Notes: generated from the sequence alone by a model not told the origin. A stretch of 64,000 nt of DNA from Cryobacterium psychrophilum (GCF_004365915.1 NZ_SODI01000001.1:2604001-2668000); one strand, 5' to 3'; counted from the stretch's first letter, positions 11,609 through 21,800 are shown. Made by a program: numbers and translations.

Positions 11609-12072
11609 CGTGTCACGGTGGGGGTCGGGCACACGGTGAGCTCCCAGGGAGCGCTCTCGATCCGCCACGACCCGTCGGTCTTCACGAGGCTCACGGTGCC
11701 GTCAGAGTCGTAGCTCGACGGCCCGAACAGGCCGCCGTCGTACGTGGTCGTCATCGTGACGACGACGTCGGCGGTATCGCCTCGTATCGTCGTTGACGCG
11801 AGGGTGATGCGCATGTTGTCGTTCGGGGGTGACCGGTCACCGGGCATGCACAGGTCTGGGGCATCGGGGCTGAGGTAGCGGGCAGCCGTTGCCTCGTCTC
11901 CCGTGATGATCGCTGCGGCATACCGTTGCACGATTCCCGCGGGCGTTGACTCGTCGAGCGGAGCCGGGGCGCCCCGGGAAAACACCACGGCGAGGGCGAC
12001 CGCCGCCAACGCGGCGATGATGCCGATGATCACCATCAGGGTTCGATCTGGTCGAGACTGTGTGGCATTCAT
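11605..12072 (-). CDS. Membrane-anchored protein of unknown function
   Basis: A 155-residue protein with one N-terminal membrane segment (about residues 12-31) and an extracellular domain of NTF2/DUF4878-like appearance: a helix with AGIVQRYAAAIITGDEATAARYLS followed by beta-strands, including DGSWRIESAPWELTVC. Two cysteines, in LCMPGD and LTVCP, could form a disulfide. ATG 12072 is chosen over upstream codons because it precedes the membrane segment at the usual distance. It is the first gene of a two-gene operon with the DUF5671 protein. Confidence 0.65.
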   Translation of the reverse strand: MNATQSRPDRTLMVIIGIIAALAAVALAVVFSRGAPAPLDESTPAGIVQRYAAAIITGDEATAARYLSPDAPDLCMPGDRSPPNDNMRITLASTTIRGDTADVVVTMTTTYDGGLFGPSSYDSDGTVSLVKTDGSWRIESAPWELTVCPTPTVTR

Positions 12073-12223
12073 AAGCACAGCATGCACCCGTTTGCCCCCC
12101 GGGACTATGCGCGCTCGGGACCGACTTGGCAACAGTCATCGCCGCGGCCCTCCGGGCACCGTTTGTCCGCAATCGTTACAGTCCACGAGGCACGTGCGGA
12201 CGCTCGGATGCAGCTGGCTGGCC

Positions 12224-12229
12224 TAGGCT
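12224..12229 (+). promoter_or_regulatory. -10 box of a probable leaderless transcript (PdtaS-like kinase)
   Basis: TAGGCT, 7 nt before GTG 12237, with no ribosome binding site between. It supports GTG 12237 over the open frame that extends upstream to 12126. Confidence 0.55.
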
Positions 12230-12236
12230 ATTGATC

Positions 12237-13736
12237 GTGTCGACGCTCAGTGATCTCGTACTTGCCCATGGCCACAGCACGGCGGAAGACGTGGACTGGC
12301 TGCACATGCTCGTCGCGGATGGCCAGCTGCTGGCCGACCTTGCCTTCGCCGATATTGTGGTGTGGGTACCCACCGAGAGCGGCAGCTTCGTGGCTGTCGC
12401 CCACGCGCGCCCGTCGAGCGCCGCAACGCTGTTCTACCGTGACTTCGTGGGCCAGAACATTAAGGTGGACTGGCGCACCCAGGTGACCGAAGCCTTCGAG
12501 ACCGGAAAGATCGTCGACACGACCGCACCGGACTGGTACGAGGAGACGCCCACCCGAGTGCGAGCGATCCCCGTGCTTCGCCGACTGAGTGTGACGGGCA
12601 CCGAGGTCGCGCCCGTCCCGGTGGCCGTGCTCACCCGACACACGAACCTGAGCGAGGCGCGCACGCCGAGCCGCCAGGAACTCACATTCAACGACTGCGC
12701 CAACGACCTCTTCGACATGATCGCCTCGGGTGACTTCCCCGATCTGGGCGCACCGACCGGTCCCCGACGCGGTGCCCCGCGCGCCTCTGACGGGCTGATT
12801 CGCGTTGACGTCGACGGGTTGACCACCTTCGCGAGCCCCAACGCACTCTCGGCCTTCAACCGCATGGGCTTCGCCGACGAGCTTGAGGGCGAGTCTCTCG
12901 CCGAGGTCACCACGAGCCTGCTCGCGGGCACCGGAAATGCCGTGGTCGACGAATCGCTGCCGCTCGTCGTCACCGGCCGCGCCCCGTGGCGCACCGACGT
13001 TGAGTCCCGTGGCGTCACCGTCTCACTGCGCGCGATCCCCATCCGCAATCACGGCCAGCGCGTCGGCGCGATCGTTCTGTGCCGCGACGTGACCGAACTG
13101 CGCCACCAGGAACGCGAACTCATTACCAAGGACGCGACCATTCGGGAGATTCACCACCGGGTGAAGAACAACCTGCAGACCGTCGCCTCACTGCTGCGTA
13201 TTCAGGCGCGCCGAACCCAGTCCGACCGTGCCCGTGAGGCGCTCACCCAGGCCATGCGTCGCGTCGCCGCGATTGCGGTCGTGCACGACACGCTCTCCGA
13301 GGGACTGAGCCAGATTGTGGACTTCGACGCCGTGTTCGACCGGGTGCTGCTGCTCACGGTTGAGGTTGCATCCGCTCACAACACGACCGTGCACCCCAAA
13401 TCGTCGGGCAGCTTCGGTACGCTTCCGAGCGCCTATGCCACCCCGCTTGCGCTCGTGCTCACCGAACTCGTGACCAATGCCGTGGAACACGGGCTGGCTG
13501 GCCGCGAGGGCGAGGTCTCCATTGAGGCGCAACGCACTGCCGAGACCCTCACGGTGACGGTGCGCGACACCGGTTCCGGATTGCCGGAGGGCAAGGTCGG
13601 TTCCGGGCTCGGCACCCAGATCGTGCGCACGCTCATCCAGGGCGAGCTGGGCGGCACGATCGATTGGCACACCATGATGGGCAGCGGAACCGAGGTCACG
13701 ATCGAGATTCCCCTGCGCTTCATGCACGAGGGGTAG
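12237..13736 (+). CDS. pdtaS: PdtaS-like sensor histidine kinase
   Basis: A soluble 499-residue histidine kinase. The N-terminal GAF-like domain (about 1-150) and a central PAS domain (about 180-300) are followed by a HisKA_2 dimerisation domain with the phospho-acceptor motif EIHHRVKNNLQT (about 305-316) and an HATPase domain (N-box ELVTNAVEHG, G-boxes DTGSGLPEG and GSGLG). In mycobacteria PdtaS, with the RNA-binding antiterminator regulator PdtaR, senses signals such as copper, zinc or c-di-GMP. The order pdtaS-whiB is also found in mycobacteria (Rv3220c-Rv3219). PdtaR is not in this window. Confidence 0.88.
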   Translation: MSTLSDLVLAHGHSTAEDVDWLHMLVADGQLLADLAFADIVVWVPTESGSFVAVAHARPSSAATLFYRDFVGQNIKVDWRTQVTEAFETGKIVDTTAPDWYEETPTRVRAIPVLRRLSVTGTEVAPVPVAVLTRHTNLSEARTPSRQELTFNDCANDLFDMIASGDFPDLGAPTGPRRGAPRASDGLIRVDVDGLTTFASPNALSAFNRMGFADELEGESLAEVTTSLLAGTGNAVVDESLPLVVTGRAPWRTDVESRGVTVSLRAIPIRNHGQRVGAIVLCRDVTELRHQERELITKDATIREIHHRVKNNLQTVASLLRIQARRTQSDRAREALTQAMRRVAAIAVVHDTLSEGLSQIVDFDAVFDRVLLLTVEVASAHNTTVHPKSSGSFGTLPSAYATPLALVLTELVTNAVEHGLAGREGEVSIEAQRTAETLTVTVRDTGSGLPEGKVGSGLGTQIVRTLIQGELGGTIDWHTMMGSGTEVTIEIPLRFMHEG

Positions 13737-13768
13737 CGGATGCGCGCTCCATGCCGGTGCAACAAGAA

Positions 13769-13807
13769 GAGCCTGGGCCCGCCGGTAAGACCGGTGGGCC
13801 CAGGCTC
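13769..13807. terminator. Terminator between the kinase and whiB
   Basis: A 17-bp stem with a single G-T wobble (13769-13785 with 13791-13807) and a 5-nt loop. It lies between convergent genes. On the minus strand it is followed by a T-rich stretch (TTCTTGTT), so it probably ends whiB as well as the kinase gene. Confidence 0.85.
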
Positions 13808-13835
13808 GAGATGTAGGGTGCGGGTGCTGCAGTGC

Positions 13836-14084
13836 TTAGGACGCGCGGCGGGCGCGTGCGGCGCGACGCTTCAGGGCGCGACGCTCGTCTTCGCTCAGGC
13901 CACCCCAGACTCCGGAGTCCTGTCCGGTTTCCAGTGCATACTGGAGGCACACCTCAGTAACGTTGCATCGAGCACAGACCGACTTCGCCTTCTCGATCTG
14001 GTCCACTGCGGGACCAGTGTTGCCAACCGGAAAGAAAAGTTCCGGGTCGGCGGTGAGGCAGGCAGCTTTATCGCGCCAGTCCAT
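13836..14084 (-). CDS. whiB1: WhiB-family [4Fe-4S] regulator, WhiB1/WblE type
   Basis: An 82-residue Wbl protein with the four cluster cysteines at positions 9, 37, 40 and 46 (C...CxxC...C), the beta-turn GVWGG at 59-63, and a basic C-terminal DNA-binding tail (KRRAARARR). WhiB1/WblE proteins bind a nitric-oxide-sensitive cluster and interact with the primary sigma factor; they are essential in mycobacteria. ATG 14084 is preceded by AAAGGAG with an 8-nt gap. Subtype is inferred from size and from the neighbouring pdtaS-like gene. Confidence 0.93.
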   Translation of the reverse strand: MDWRDKAACLTADPELFFPVGNTGPAVDQIEKAKSVCARCNVTEVCLQYALETGQDSGVWGGLSEDERRALKRRAARARRAS

Positions 14085-14270
14085 AGAGATGCTCCTTTAT
14101 TGCGGGGTGCACGGCCGAATGGCCAGAATTGCAGGGGTACGGTCGGTTGCAGGAAAAAGCTCAGATCTAAACAGATTAGAAAAACTCACGTCCCTGTGAG
14201 CGTCAACCGGACCTCAAATATCGTCCCATAATAGGGGTGTCAAATCAATACTTTGGGATGGAATGTACCT

Positions 14271-14720
14271 GTGAATCAGCGAGAAGAGCCAGATCAGGGC
14301 CCGTGGACGCGCCTTCGACGGCACGTGAGTGACTTTGGCCGCGCGCCCGGGCTGGCCTTCTTCACCGCACTCCTCGCCCTCGAGGCCGCGGTGCTATGGC
14401 TCCTCGCCGCCTGGCTCGTTGTCGAACTGCTCACGCAGACCCCCGCGTCCCTCGGTGGGGGGCTCGCCATCCTCGCCCTCGCCGCCCTGGCTGCCGTGTG
14501 GGTGAGCGCCATCACCGTGGGAACACTGCGCCGCCGCCCATGGATCCGCGGCGGCGCGATCACCTGGCAGCTCGTGCAGATCATGGTCGCGGTCGGCTGC
14601 TTCCAGGGGCTCTACGCGCGGCCCGACGTGGGCTGGGTCATTCTGCTGCCGTCTCTCGTGGTGCTCGCGCTCGCCTTCACCCCGAAGGTCGTGGCGGCCA
14701 CGAGCCACCCCGTCGAATAG
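14271..14720 (+). CDS. Small membrane protein, four predicted segments
   Basis: About 149 residues with four hydrophobic segments (about 30-55, 65-90, 108-122 and 123-140) and a basic loop with [11 protein letters not shown]. No named family is recognised with certainty. Start is uncertain: GTG 14271 has a purine-rich GGGATGG 9 nt upstream; TTG 14253 is the next in-frame alternative. It converges with bcp, stops 2 nt apart. Confidence 0.6.
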   Translation: MNQREEPDQGPWTRLRRHVSDFGRAPGLAFFTALLALEAAVLWLLAAWLVVELLTQTPASLGGGLAILALAALAAVWVSAITVGTLRRRPWIRGGAITWQLVQIMVAVGCFQGLYARPDVGWVILLPSLVVLALAFTPKVVAATSHPVE

Positions 14721-14722
14721 CC

Positions 14723-15202
14723 TCAGGCGTCGATTCCGAGTTTCTTACGCAGGCTCGCCACGTGTCCGGTTGCCTTCACGTTGTACAGCGCGAGCTGCAC
14801 GAGACCGGCCTCATCGATCACGAACGTCGAGCGCAGTACCCCGGTGACAATCTTGCCGTAAAGGTTTTTCTCTCCCCACGCCCCGTAGGCGCGATGCACG
14901 TCGAGGTCGGTGTCGCTCAGCAGCGGAAAGTTGACGGCGTCGTGCTCCTGAAAGGACTTGAGCTTGCCGGGGGTGTCCTTCGAAACGCCGAGCACCTGGT
15001 ACCCGGCCGACGCGAGCGAGCCGAGGTTGTCTCGAAAGTCACAGGCCTGCTTCGTGCACCCGGGTGTCATGGCGGCCGGGTAGAAATACACGACGACCTT
15101 GCTTCCCGCGTAGTCGGCAAGCGAAACGGATGCCCCATCCTGGTCGGTCAGTGTGAACAGGGGGGCCGTGTCGCCCGCCGCGAGTCGCGTGGTATCCGTC
15201 AT
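14723..15202 (-). CDS. bcp: Thioredoxin-dependent peroxiredoxin, Bcp/PrxQ type
   Basis: A 159-residue atypical 2-Cys peroxiredoxin that reduces hydrogen peroxide and organic hydroperoxides. The peroxidatic Cys49 is in the motif TPGCTKQAC and the resolving Cys54 is five residues later, as in the alpha-helix-2 type PrxQ. The thioredoxin fold is complete (VVVYFYPAAMTPGC; YGKIVTGVLRSTFVID). TAGCGT on the minus strand lies 6 nt upstream of ATG 15202 with a GGAG in the gap, so the mRNA could be leaderless or carry a very short leader. Confidence 0.93.
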   Translation of the reverse strand: MTDTTRLAAGDTAPLFTLTDQDGASVSLADYAGSKVVVYFYPAAMTPGCTKQACDFRDNLGSLASAGYQVLGVSKDTPGKLKSFQEHDAVNFPLLSDTDLDVHRAYGAWGEKNLYGKIVTGVLRSTFVIDEAGLVQLALYNVKATGHVASLRKKLGIDA

Positions 15203-15271
15203 GACTCCACGCTAGTCGGGTCTCCCGCACGTGCGGTTCCAGCGAGCGGGTCGCAGGCGGACGGGGAATGG

Positions 15272-16333
15272 TCAGCGTGCTGGCGCGAACGTGGCGAGCA
15301 GGCGCTGCAAGGAGTCCAGCCGCACCCGTCCGGTTTCACCGAGTTCGCCGGCCTCCACAGCCTCGATGATGGCGCAGTCGGGGGAGCTCGGCAGATGCGT
15401 GCAGCCGCGTGGGCAGCGTTCGGAAATCGTCGCGAGGTCGGTGAAGGCCTTGAGAATGTTGGCCGTATCGATGTGCCCCAGGCCAAAGGACCGCACGCCG
15501 GGGGTGTCGATGACCCAGCCGCGGCCGGCATCCGTTTCGAGGCGCAGCGACACCGTTGACGACGACGTGTGACGGCCGCGCCCGGTGACCGTGTTGACGA
15601 CGCCGATGGCGCGGTTGGTGCCCGGTACGAGCGCGTTCACGAGCGTGGACTTGCCCACCCCCGAGTGACCCACGAAAACCGTGTCATGGCCCACGAGAGC
15701 GGCGGAGATGGCGTCGATGGGCATCTCGCCCTCGCTGCTCTGGAACACGGGCAGGTCGAGGCCGGCAAAATTCGCGAGGAAATCGCTCGGATCGGCGAGG
15801 TCGGTCTTCGTGATGCAGAGAATCGGGGAGACGCCCGCGTCGTAGGCGGCCACGAGGTAGCGGTCCACGAGACGAATGCGAGGCTCAGGGTTGGCCGCGG
15901 CGACGACGATGAGTATCTGGTCCGCGTTGGCCACGATCACCCGTTCCACGGCGTCGGTGTCATCGGCGCTGCGGCGTAGCAGCGTGTCACGGTCGACGAT
16001 GCGCACGATTCGGGCGAGCGTGCCCTCGTCGCCGGTGGTGTTGCCCACAATATCGACCCGGTCGCCGTTGACCACGGCTTTCTTGCGCAGCTCGCTCGCG
16101 CGGGCCGCGGTGACACGCCGCTCGGTGGGCAGGTTCTCGTCGAGCATCACGGTGTAGCGACCGCGATCCACGGTGAGGATGCGCCCGGTCAGCGCATTTT
16201 CGTGCTGGGGCCGGGTCTTGGACCGAGGCTTCGTCCCCTTGCGTCCGGCGCGCACGCGCACGTCGGACTCGTCGTATTTCGGTTCGTCTTCGTCGGGCGT
16301 CGACCACCAGGCCTCGGCGTCAGGCTCGTGCAT
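15272..16333 (-). CDS. rsgA: Small-subunit-dependent ribosome biogenesis GTPase RsgA
   Basis: RsgA checks late 30S subunit assembly. The circularly permuted GTPase motifs are in order: G4 TKTD (175-178), G1 GHSGVGKS (222-229), the switch region with GRGRHTS (251-257) and G3 DTPG (276-279). The OB-fold domain is at about 48-120, preceded by a basic, disordered N-terminus. The C-terminal zinc site is C307, C311, H313, C320. It starts directly after the aroA stop with no gap, so the two are co-translated. Confidence 0.95.
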   Translation of the reverse strand: MHEPDAEAWWSTPDEDEPKYDESDVRVRAGRKGTKPRSKTRPQHENALTGRILTVDRGRYTVMLDENLPTERRVTAARASELRKKAVVNGDRVDIVGNTTGDEGTLARIVRIVDRDTLLRRSADDTDAVERVIVANADQILIVVAAANPEPRIRLVDRYLVAAYDAGVSPILCITKTDLADPSDFLANFAGLDLPVFQSSEGEMPIDAISAALVGHDTVFVGHSGVGKSTLVNALVPGTNRAIGVVNTVTGRGRHTSSSTVSLRLETDAGRGWVIDTPGVRSFGLGHIDTANILKAFTDLATISERCPRGCTHLPSSPDCAIIEAVEAGELGETGRVRLDSLQRLLATFAPAR

Positions 16334-17695
16334 CTAGAGCTGCGCCTCCGGCAGCATCGCGTTCCACAGCTCAGGAAACTGTGGCAGCGTCTTGGCGGTG
16401 GTGGCGATGTTCTCCACGAGCACGCCGGGAACGGCAAGCCCGATCAAGGCGCCCGCCGTGGCCATGCGGTGGTCGTCGTAGCTCCGCCACTCGCCTCCGG
16501 TGAGGGGACGCGGCTCGATGTGCAGGCCGTCAGGCAACTCGGTGACGTTGCCGCCGAGCCGGTTGATCTCGGTTGCGAGCGCCTCGAGCCGGTTCGACTC
16601 GTGGTGGCGCAGGTGGCCGATACCGGTGATCGTGCTGGGCGAGTCGGCGAGGGCGGCCAGCGCCACGAGCGCGGGAGCGAGTTCGCCGCCGGCCCCCAGG
16701 TCGAGTTCGACCCCACGGATGCCGTTGCCCGCGGTCACCGTGAGGTGATCGCCGTTGAGATCTACGGTGGCGCCGAAGAGAGACAGCAACTCCTGCAGGT
16801 GTGCGCCGACCTGGGTCGTGTGCGACGGCCAGCCTGAAATGGTGACGCTTCCGCCGGTCACGAGTGCGGCTGCGAGGAACGGTGCCGCGTTGGAGAGATC
16901 GGGTTCGATATCAATTTCCGCACCCCGGATGATGCCGGGCTCCACAATCCACTCGCCCACCGTGGGGCTTGCAACGGTGATCCCGCGATTGGCGAGCGTG
17001 GCAATGGTCATCTCGATGTGCGGCAGGCTCGGCAACCGTTCACCGGAGTGTCGCAGGTGCAGGCCCTGGTCGAAGCGAGAGGCGGCGAGGAGCAGGCCGG
17101 AGACGAACTGGCTCGATGCGCCGGCGTCGATCGTTACCTCGCCGCCAGTGACGGCTCCGCGACCGTGCACCGTGAAGGGGAGGGCGCTGCGGCCGTCGTC
17201 GTTGATGTCGGCGCCGAGGTCGCGCAGGGCCGTGATCATGGTGGACATGGGCCGAAGGCGCGCCCCGGGATCGCCGTCGAAAGTTGTCGGGCCGAGTGCG
17301 AGCGCGGCGAGCGGCGGAACGAAGCGCATCACGGTGCCCGCGAGACCGCAATCCACCGTGGTGGAGCCGAGGAGTTCGTCCGTGGGGGTGATGCGCAGGT
17401 CGTTCCCGAAAGCGCCGTCTCCGGGAACGGCCTCGATCGTGGTGCCCATCTGGCGGAGCGCGTCCACCATCAGGTCGCTGTCGCGGGAGTGCAGGGGGCT
17501 GCGCAGCAGCGAGGGAGCGTCGGCGAGGGCGGACAGCACCAGCTCACGATTGGTCAGCGACTTCGACCCGGGCAGGGACACCGTGCAGGCCAGGGGCGCG
17601 ACCGCCGTGGGGGCCGGCCACCAGGCATCCGTCTCAACGGGCACGTTGTCGCCGTAAGGATCGAACTCTGGCTTGGAATATCTCGAGATCAACAT
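16334..17695 (-). CDS. aroA: 3-phosphoshikimate 1-carboxyvinyltransferase (EPSP synthase)
   Basis: EPSP synthase joins shikimate-3-phosphate and phosphoenolpyruvate in the shikimate pathway. Visible signatures are LPGSKSLTNRE (41-51, catalytic Lys45), the GLAGTVMRF loop (about 118-126), DPGARLRPM and, near the C-terminus, YDDHRMAT. 453 residues; the first 35 are an extension typical of actinobacteria. The aroA start lies inside the spacer of the SigR-type promoter that reads the other way, so the two divergent transcripts overlap. A minus-strand TATTCT (17704-17709) is 8 nt upstream of the start. Confidence 0.95.
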   Translation of the reverse strand: MLISRYSKPEFDPYGDNVPVETDAWWPAPTAVAPLACTVSLPGSKSLTNRELVLSALADAPSLLRSPLHSRDSDLMVDALRQMGTTIEAVPGDGAFGNDLRITPTDELLGSTTVDCGLAGTVMRFVPPLAALALGPTTFDGDPGARLRPMSTMITALRDLGADINDDGRSALPFTVHGRGAVTGGEVTIDAGASSQFVSGLLLAASRFDQGLHLRHSGERLPSLPHIEMTIATLANRGITVASPTVGEWIVEPGIIRGAEIDIEPDLSNAAPFLAAALVTGGSVTISGWPSHTTQVGAHLQELLSLFGATVDLNGDHLTVTAGNGIRGVELDLGAGGELAPALVALAALADSPSTITGIGHLRHHESNRLEALATEINRLGGNVTELPDGLHIEPRPLTGGEWRSYDDHRMATAGALIGLAVPGVLVENIATTAKTLPQFPELWNAMLPEAQL

Positions 17696-17700
17696 CGGTT
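17675..17700 (+). promoter_or_regulatory. SigR/SigH-type promoter driving sigR (autoregulation)
   Basis: GGAAT at 17675-17679, an 18-nt spacer, then GTT at 17698-17700. This is a perfect match to the known consensus of SigR (Streptomyces) and SigH (mycobacteria) promoters. A transcript would start near 17706-17708, giving a 5' leader of about 32 nt before ATG 17739, which has GGAAGGA (17728-17734) 4 nt upstream. It sits within the first codons of the divergent aroA. Confidence 0.75.
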
Positions 17701-17738
17701 ATCAGAATAGTCGGGATATGACGTGACGGAAGGATTCT

Positions 17739-18452
17739 ATGACGGTGTCGATGCTCTTGGAGCGAACCAGCACGGCGCTGATCGACGGCCTAGAATGGCC
17801 GGTGATGACTTCAGACATGCCCGTGGGACCTGATCTGGCCGAAAAGGCGGACACAGCTCGCGAAAAGAACCGGAACCTGTTCGAAGAGCAGGCACTTCCT
17901 TTTATCGACCAGCTCTACGCGGCGGCCATGCGCATGACGCGCAACCCCTCGGATGCCCAGGACCTCGTGCAGGAAACCTTTGTGAAGGCCTTCGCCGCCT
18001 TCGCGCAGTACGAGCAGGGCACCAACCTCAAGGCCTGGTTGTACCGGATTCTCACGAACACCTTCATTAACATTTATCGCAAGAAGCAACGTGAGCCGTA
18101 CCAGGGCACGATTGACGAACTCGAAGACTGGCAGATGGGCGGTGCCGAGTCGACCACGGCCATGTCGGGGCGCTCGGCCGAGGCCGAAGCCATCGACCAC
18201 CTGCCCGACAGCGCCGTCAAAGACGCCCTGCAGTCCATTCCAGAGGATTTCAGGCTCGCCGTGTACTTCGCTGACGTTGAAGGCTTCTCCTACCAGGAGA
18301 TCGCAGAAATCATGAAAACCCCCATTGGCACCGTGATGAGTCGCCTGCATCGCGGCCGGCGCCTGCTTCGCGAGCTGCTGGCCGAATACGCGAACGGCCG
18401 CGGGCTCGGAACCGGAACCGGAACCGCACAGAATTCCAGGAGCGCAGAATAA
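17739..18452 (+). CDS. sigR: Redox-stress ECF sigma factor, SigR/SigH type
   Basis: An ECF sigma factor of the thiol-oxidative stress type, which turns on thioredoxin and repair genes. Region 2 is at about residues 55-120 ([31 protein letters not shown] and the RKKQR end) and region 4 at 175-222 ([23 protein letters not shown]). Two starts are plausible: ATG 17739 (237 residues, good ribosome binding site, downstream of the SigR promoter) and GTG 17802/ATG 17805 (214-215 residues, just after TAGAAT at 17791-17796). This resembles the stable SigR and longer, unstable SigR' forms of Streptomyces. The C-terminus is Gly-Thr rich. Confidence 0.92.
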   Translation: MTVSMLLERTSTALIDGLEWPVMTSDMPVGPDLAEKADTAREKNRNLFEEQALPFIDQLYAAAMRMTRNPSDAQDLVQETFVKAFAAFAQYEQGTNLKAWLYRILTNTFINIYRKKQREPYQGTIDELEDWQMGGAESTTAMSGRSAEAEAIDHLPDSAVKDALQSIPEDFRLAVYFADVEGFSYQEIAEIMKTPIGTVMSRLHRGRRLLRELLAEYANGRGLGTGTGTAQNSRSAE

Positions 18453-18694
18453 TGACCGATTGTGGATGCGAGAGGGCCAAGGCCGAACTCGAGGAATACC
18501 TGCACAACGAACTCCGCAAGGAGGAGGCCGCCGATATTCGCGACCACCTTGCGGCCTGCACCGATTGCAGCAGCGAGCACCTCGTGGGGGTCACCCTCAC
18601 CGATGCGGTGCAGCGTGCCTGCAAGGAGGCTACGCCTGAGGACCTCCGCGACCAGGTGCTCCTGCGCCTGCGCGCCATCCAGTCCACCCACTAG
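18452..18694 (+). CDS. rsrA: Zinc-dependent anti-sigma factor, RsrA/RshA type
   Basis: An 80-residue ZAS anti-sigma factor that holds SigR until thiol oxidation breaks its zinc site. The HxxxCxxC motif is H32, C36, C39; two further N-terminal cysteines (C4, C6) and His18 are candidates for the remaining ligand. Its start codon overlaps the sigR stop by one base (TAATG), so the pair is translationally coupled, which keeps sigma and anti-sigma in balance. Confidence 0.93.
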   Translation: MTDCGCERAKAELEEYLHNELRKEEAADIRDHLAACTDCSSEHLVGVTLTDAVQRACKEATPEDLRDQVLLRLRAIQSTH

Positions 18695-18815
18695 CAGAGC
18701 AGGCCCCGGCCGCATCAGGCTCAATAGTGTCCGAGTCGGACGACTGTGCCTGGTGCGCCGGGAACAGTGGTCAGTTTCGGGCACCGTCACGCCCCGGGGC
18801 ATCCCGACGTCAATG

Positions 18816-18864
18816 AAAACGGCCCTCCCGCGAAACCGAGGTTTCGCGGGAGGGCCGTTTTTTT
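18816..18864. terminator. Strong bidirectional terminator
   Basis: A perfect 21-bp stem (18816-18836 with 18841-18861) and a 4-nt loop, ending in a run of seven T on the plus strand and preceded by A on the other side. It lies between the convergent rsrA and kgd genes and can end both. Confidence 0.95.
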
Positions 18865-18880
18865 GCCGTGCGTGCGAGCG

Positions 18881-21800
18881 TTACAGGGTCAGTGCGTCGT
18901 GGATCAACGCGGTCTGCTCCGTGGCATGACGCTTGGCGGAACCGGCTGCCGGTGACGCGGACGCCGACCGCGAGAACAAACGCACCGGGCGCGGGCCCAG
19001 CTTGTTGGTCTCGAGGTAGAAGAACGGCCAGGCACCCTGGTTCTCCGGCTCGTCCTGCACCCAGGCGAGCTCCGCCGTGGGGTACTGGTCGGACACCGCC
19101 TTGAGCTCGGCGGAGGGAAGCGGATAATACTGCTCCACACGCACGAGGGCGATCTCGGGGTTCGGGTTCTTCTCGAGGTCGTTGAGCAGGTCGTAGTAGA
19201 TCTTGCCGGCCAGGAAAAGCACGCGCTTGACCGCGCTCTTGTCCTGGATGCGGGCATCGTCAATGACCGGTTCGAACTTGCCGCTCGTGAGGTCTGCGAC
19301 CGAACTCGTCGCTCCACGCAGGCGCAGCATCGACTTCGGGGTGAAGACGACGAGCGGGCGGCGCGGCCGCATGTACGCCTGGCGGCGCAGCAGGTGGAAA
19401 TACGACGCGGGTGTCGACGGACGAGCGACGGTCATGTTGTTCTCGGCGCAGAGCTGCAGGAACCGTTCAATCCTCGCCGAGGAATGGTCGGGGCCCTGAC
19501 CCTCGTAACCGTGCGGCAGCAGCAGTACAACGGATGACCGCTGGCCCCACTTCTGCTCGGCCGAGGACACGAACTCGTCGATGATCGTCTGGGCACCGTT
19601 GGCGAAGTCGCCGAACTGGGCCTCCCAGAGAACGAGCGCGTCAGCACGTTCCACCGAGTAGCCGTATTCGAAGCCCATGGCCGCGTACTCGCTCAGCAGC
19701 GAGTCATAGATCCAGAATCGGGCCTGGTTGTTCGTGAGGTTGGCCAGTGGCAGCCATTCTTGACCGTTCACCCGGTCGTGCAGCACCGCGTGGCGCTGAA
19801 CGAAGGTGCCACGGCGGGCGTCCTGCCCGGCGAACCGAACGGGGGTGCCCTCAAGCAGCAGGGAACCCAGGGCGAGCAGCTCACCGAAGCTCCAGTCGAT
19901 GTTGCCGTTGCGGCTCATGTCGAGGCGCTTCTGCAGCAGCTGCTGGAGTTTGTTGTGCACGGTGAAGCCCGCGGGCTTGTTGTTGAACGCGTCACCGATC
20001 AGGTGGATGACAGACTCGGCAACGCCGGTCGTGGCCGGTTCCCCAGCAGCGGACTCCGCTTCGATCGCACGCTTCTCGGCCTCGGCCTTCGCAGCGACCT
20101 CCGGAGTGATGATGGGGATGGATGCGGTCTGGGCAGCGTGCGTTTCCATGAAGGCGCGCTCGAGGCGGTCCTGGAAGTCGCGGTGTGCGGCTTCGTACTC
20201 CTCCTCGGTGATGTCGCCACGGCCGACGAGCGCCTCGGTGTACAGCTTGCGAACGGAGCGCTTGGCTTCGATCAGGTTGTACATGAGCGGCTGGGTCATC
20301 GAGGGGTCGTCGCCCTCGTTGTGCCCGCGACGGCGGTAGCAGATGAGGTCGATGACCACATCACGCTTGAACTCCTGGCGATATGCGAACGCCACTTCGG
20401 CGGCGCGCACGACGGCTTCGGGGTCGTCGCCGTTCACGTGCAGCACGGGTGCCTGGATGGTCTTGGCGACATCCGTGGAGTAGACGGACGAACGCGCGTC
20501 GCCGGGCGTCGTCGTGAAGCCGAGCTGGTTGTTCACGACCACGTGGATCGTTCCGCCGGTGCGGTAGCCGCGAAGCTGCGACATCTGCAGCGTCTCGAGC
20601 ACAACGCCCTGGCCGGCCATTGCCGCGTCACCGTGAATGAGGATCGGCAGCGTGGAGAACGTTCCCATCGGCTTGCGGTCCTGCTTGGCACGCACGATGC
20701 CTTCGAGCACGCCGTCGCCGGCCTCGAGATGGCTCGGGTTGGCGGCGAGCGAGACGGGGATCTCGGCGCCATCGTCGCCGTGGAACGTGCCCATGGTGCC
20801 GAGGTGGTACTTCACATCGCCGGAACCGTGCACGGTGCGCGGGTCCTGAGTTCCTTCGAACTCGCGGAAGATTTCGCCGTACGTCTTACCGGCGATGTTG
20901 GTCAGCACGTTGAGGCGACCACGGTGCGCCATGCCGATGGCGACCTCGTCGAGGCCCTGCTCGGCTGCGCTCTGCAGGATGGAGTCGAGCAGCGGGATCG
21001 TGCACTCGCCACCCTCAAGGCTGAAGCGCTTCTGGCCCACGTATTTGGTTTGCAGGAACGTCTCGAAGGCCTCGGCCTCGTTGAGCTTGGCGAGAATACG
21101 CATCTGCTCGACGTGAGTCGGCTTCACATACGCCTTCTCGATCTTCTCCTGAACCCACTTGCGCTGGGCCGGGTCCTGAATGTGCATGTACTCGATGCCC
21201 GTCGTGCGGCAGTACGAGTCACGCAGCACACCGAGGATGTCGCGCAGCAGCATCAGCCGCTTCTCACCGAATCCGCCGGTCACGAAGGAACGGTCGAGGT
21301 CCCAGAACGTGAGGCCGTGGGTGGCGATGTCCAGGTCAGGGTGCGACCGCTGCTTGTACTCGAGCGGGTCGATATCGGCCATGAGGTGACCACGAACGCG
21401 GAAGGAGTTGATGAGCTCCTGCACGCGGGCGGTCTTGTCGACGGCGCTCGCGAGGTCGACGCTGATGTCGGGCGCCCAGTGGATGGGCTCGTACGGGATG
21501 CGCAGGGCCGCGAAGATCTCCTCGTAGAAGTTGTGCTGGCCGATGAGCAGCTCGTGCACAATCTTGAGGAATTCGCCAGAACCCGCACCCTGGATCACGC
21601 GGTGGTCGTAGGTGCTCGTGAGAGTGATGGTCTTCGAGATGGCCAGGCTCGTGAGCGTCTTGACGCTCGCGCCCTGGAACTCGGCCGGATAGTCGAGGGC
21701 GCCGGCTCCAATGATGCAGCCCTGCCCCTTCATGAGACGGGGCACGGAGTGAACCGTGCCGATGCCGCCCGGGTTGGTGAGCGAGAGCGTCGCGCCGGCG

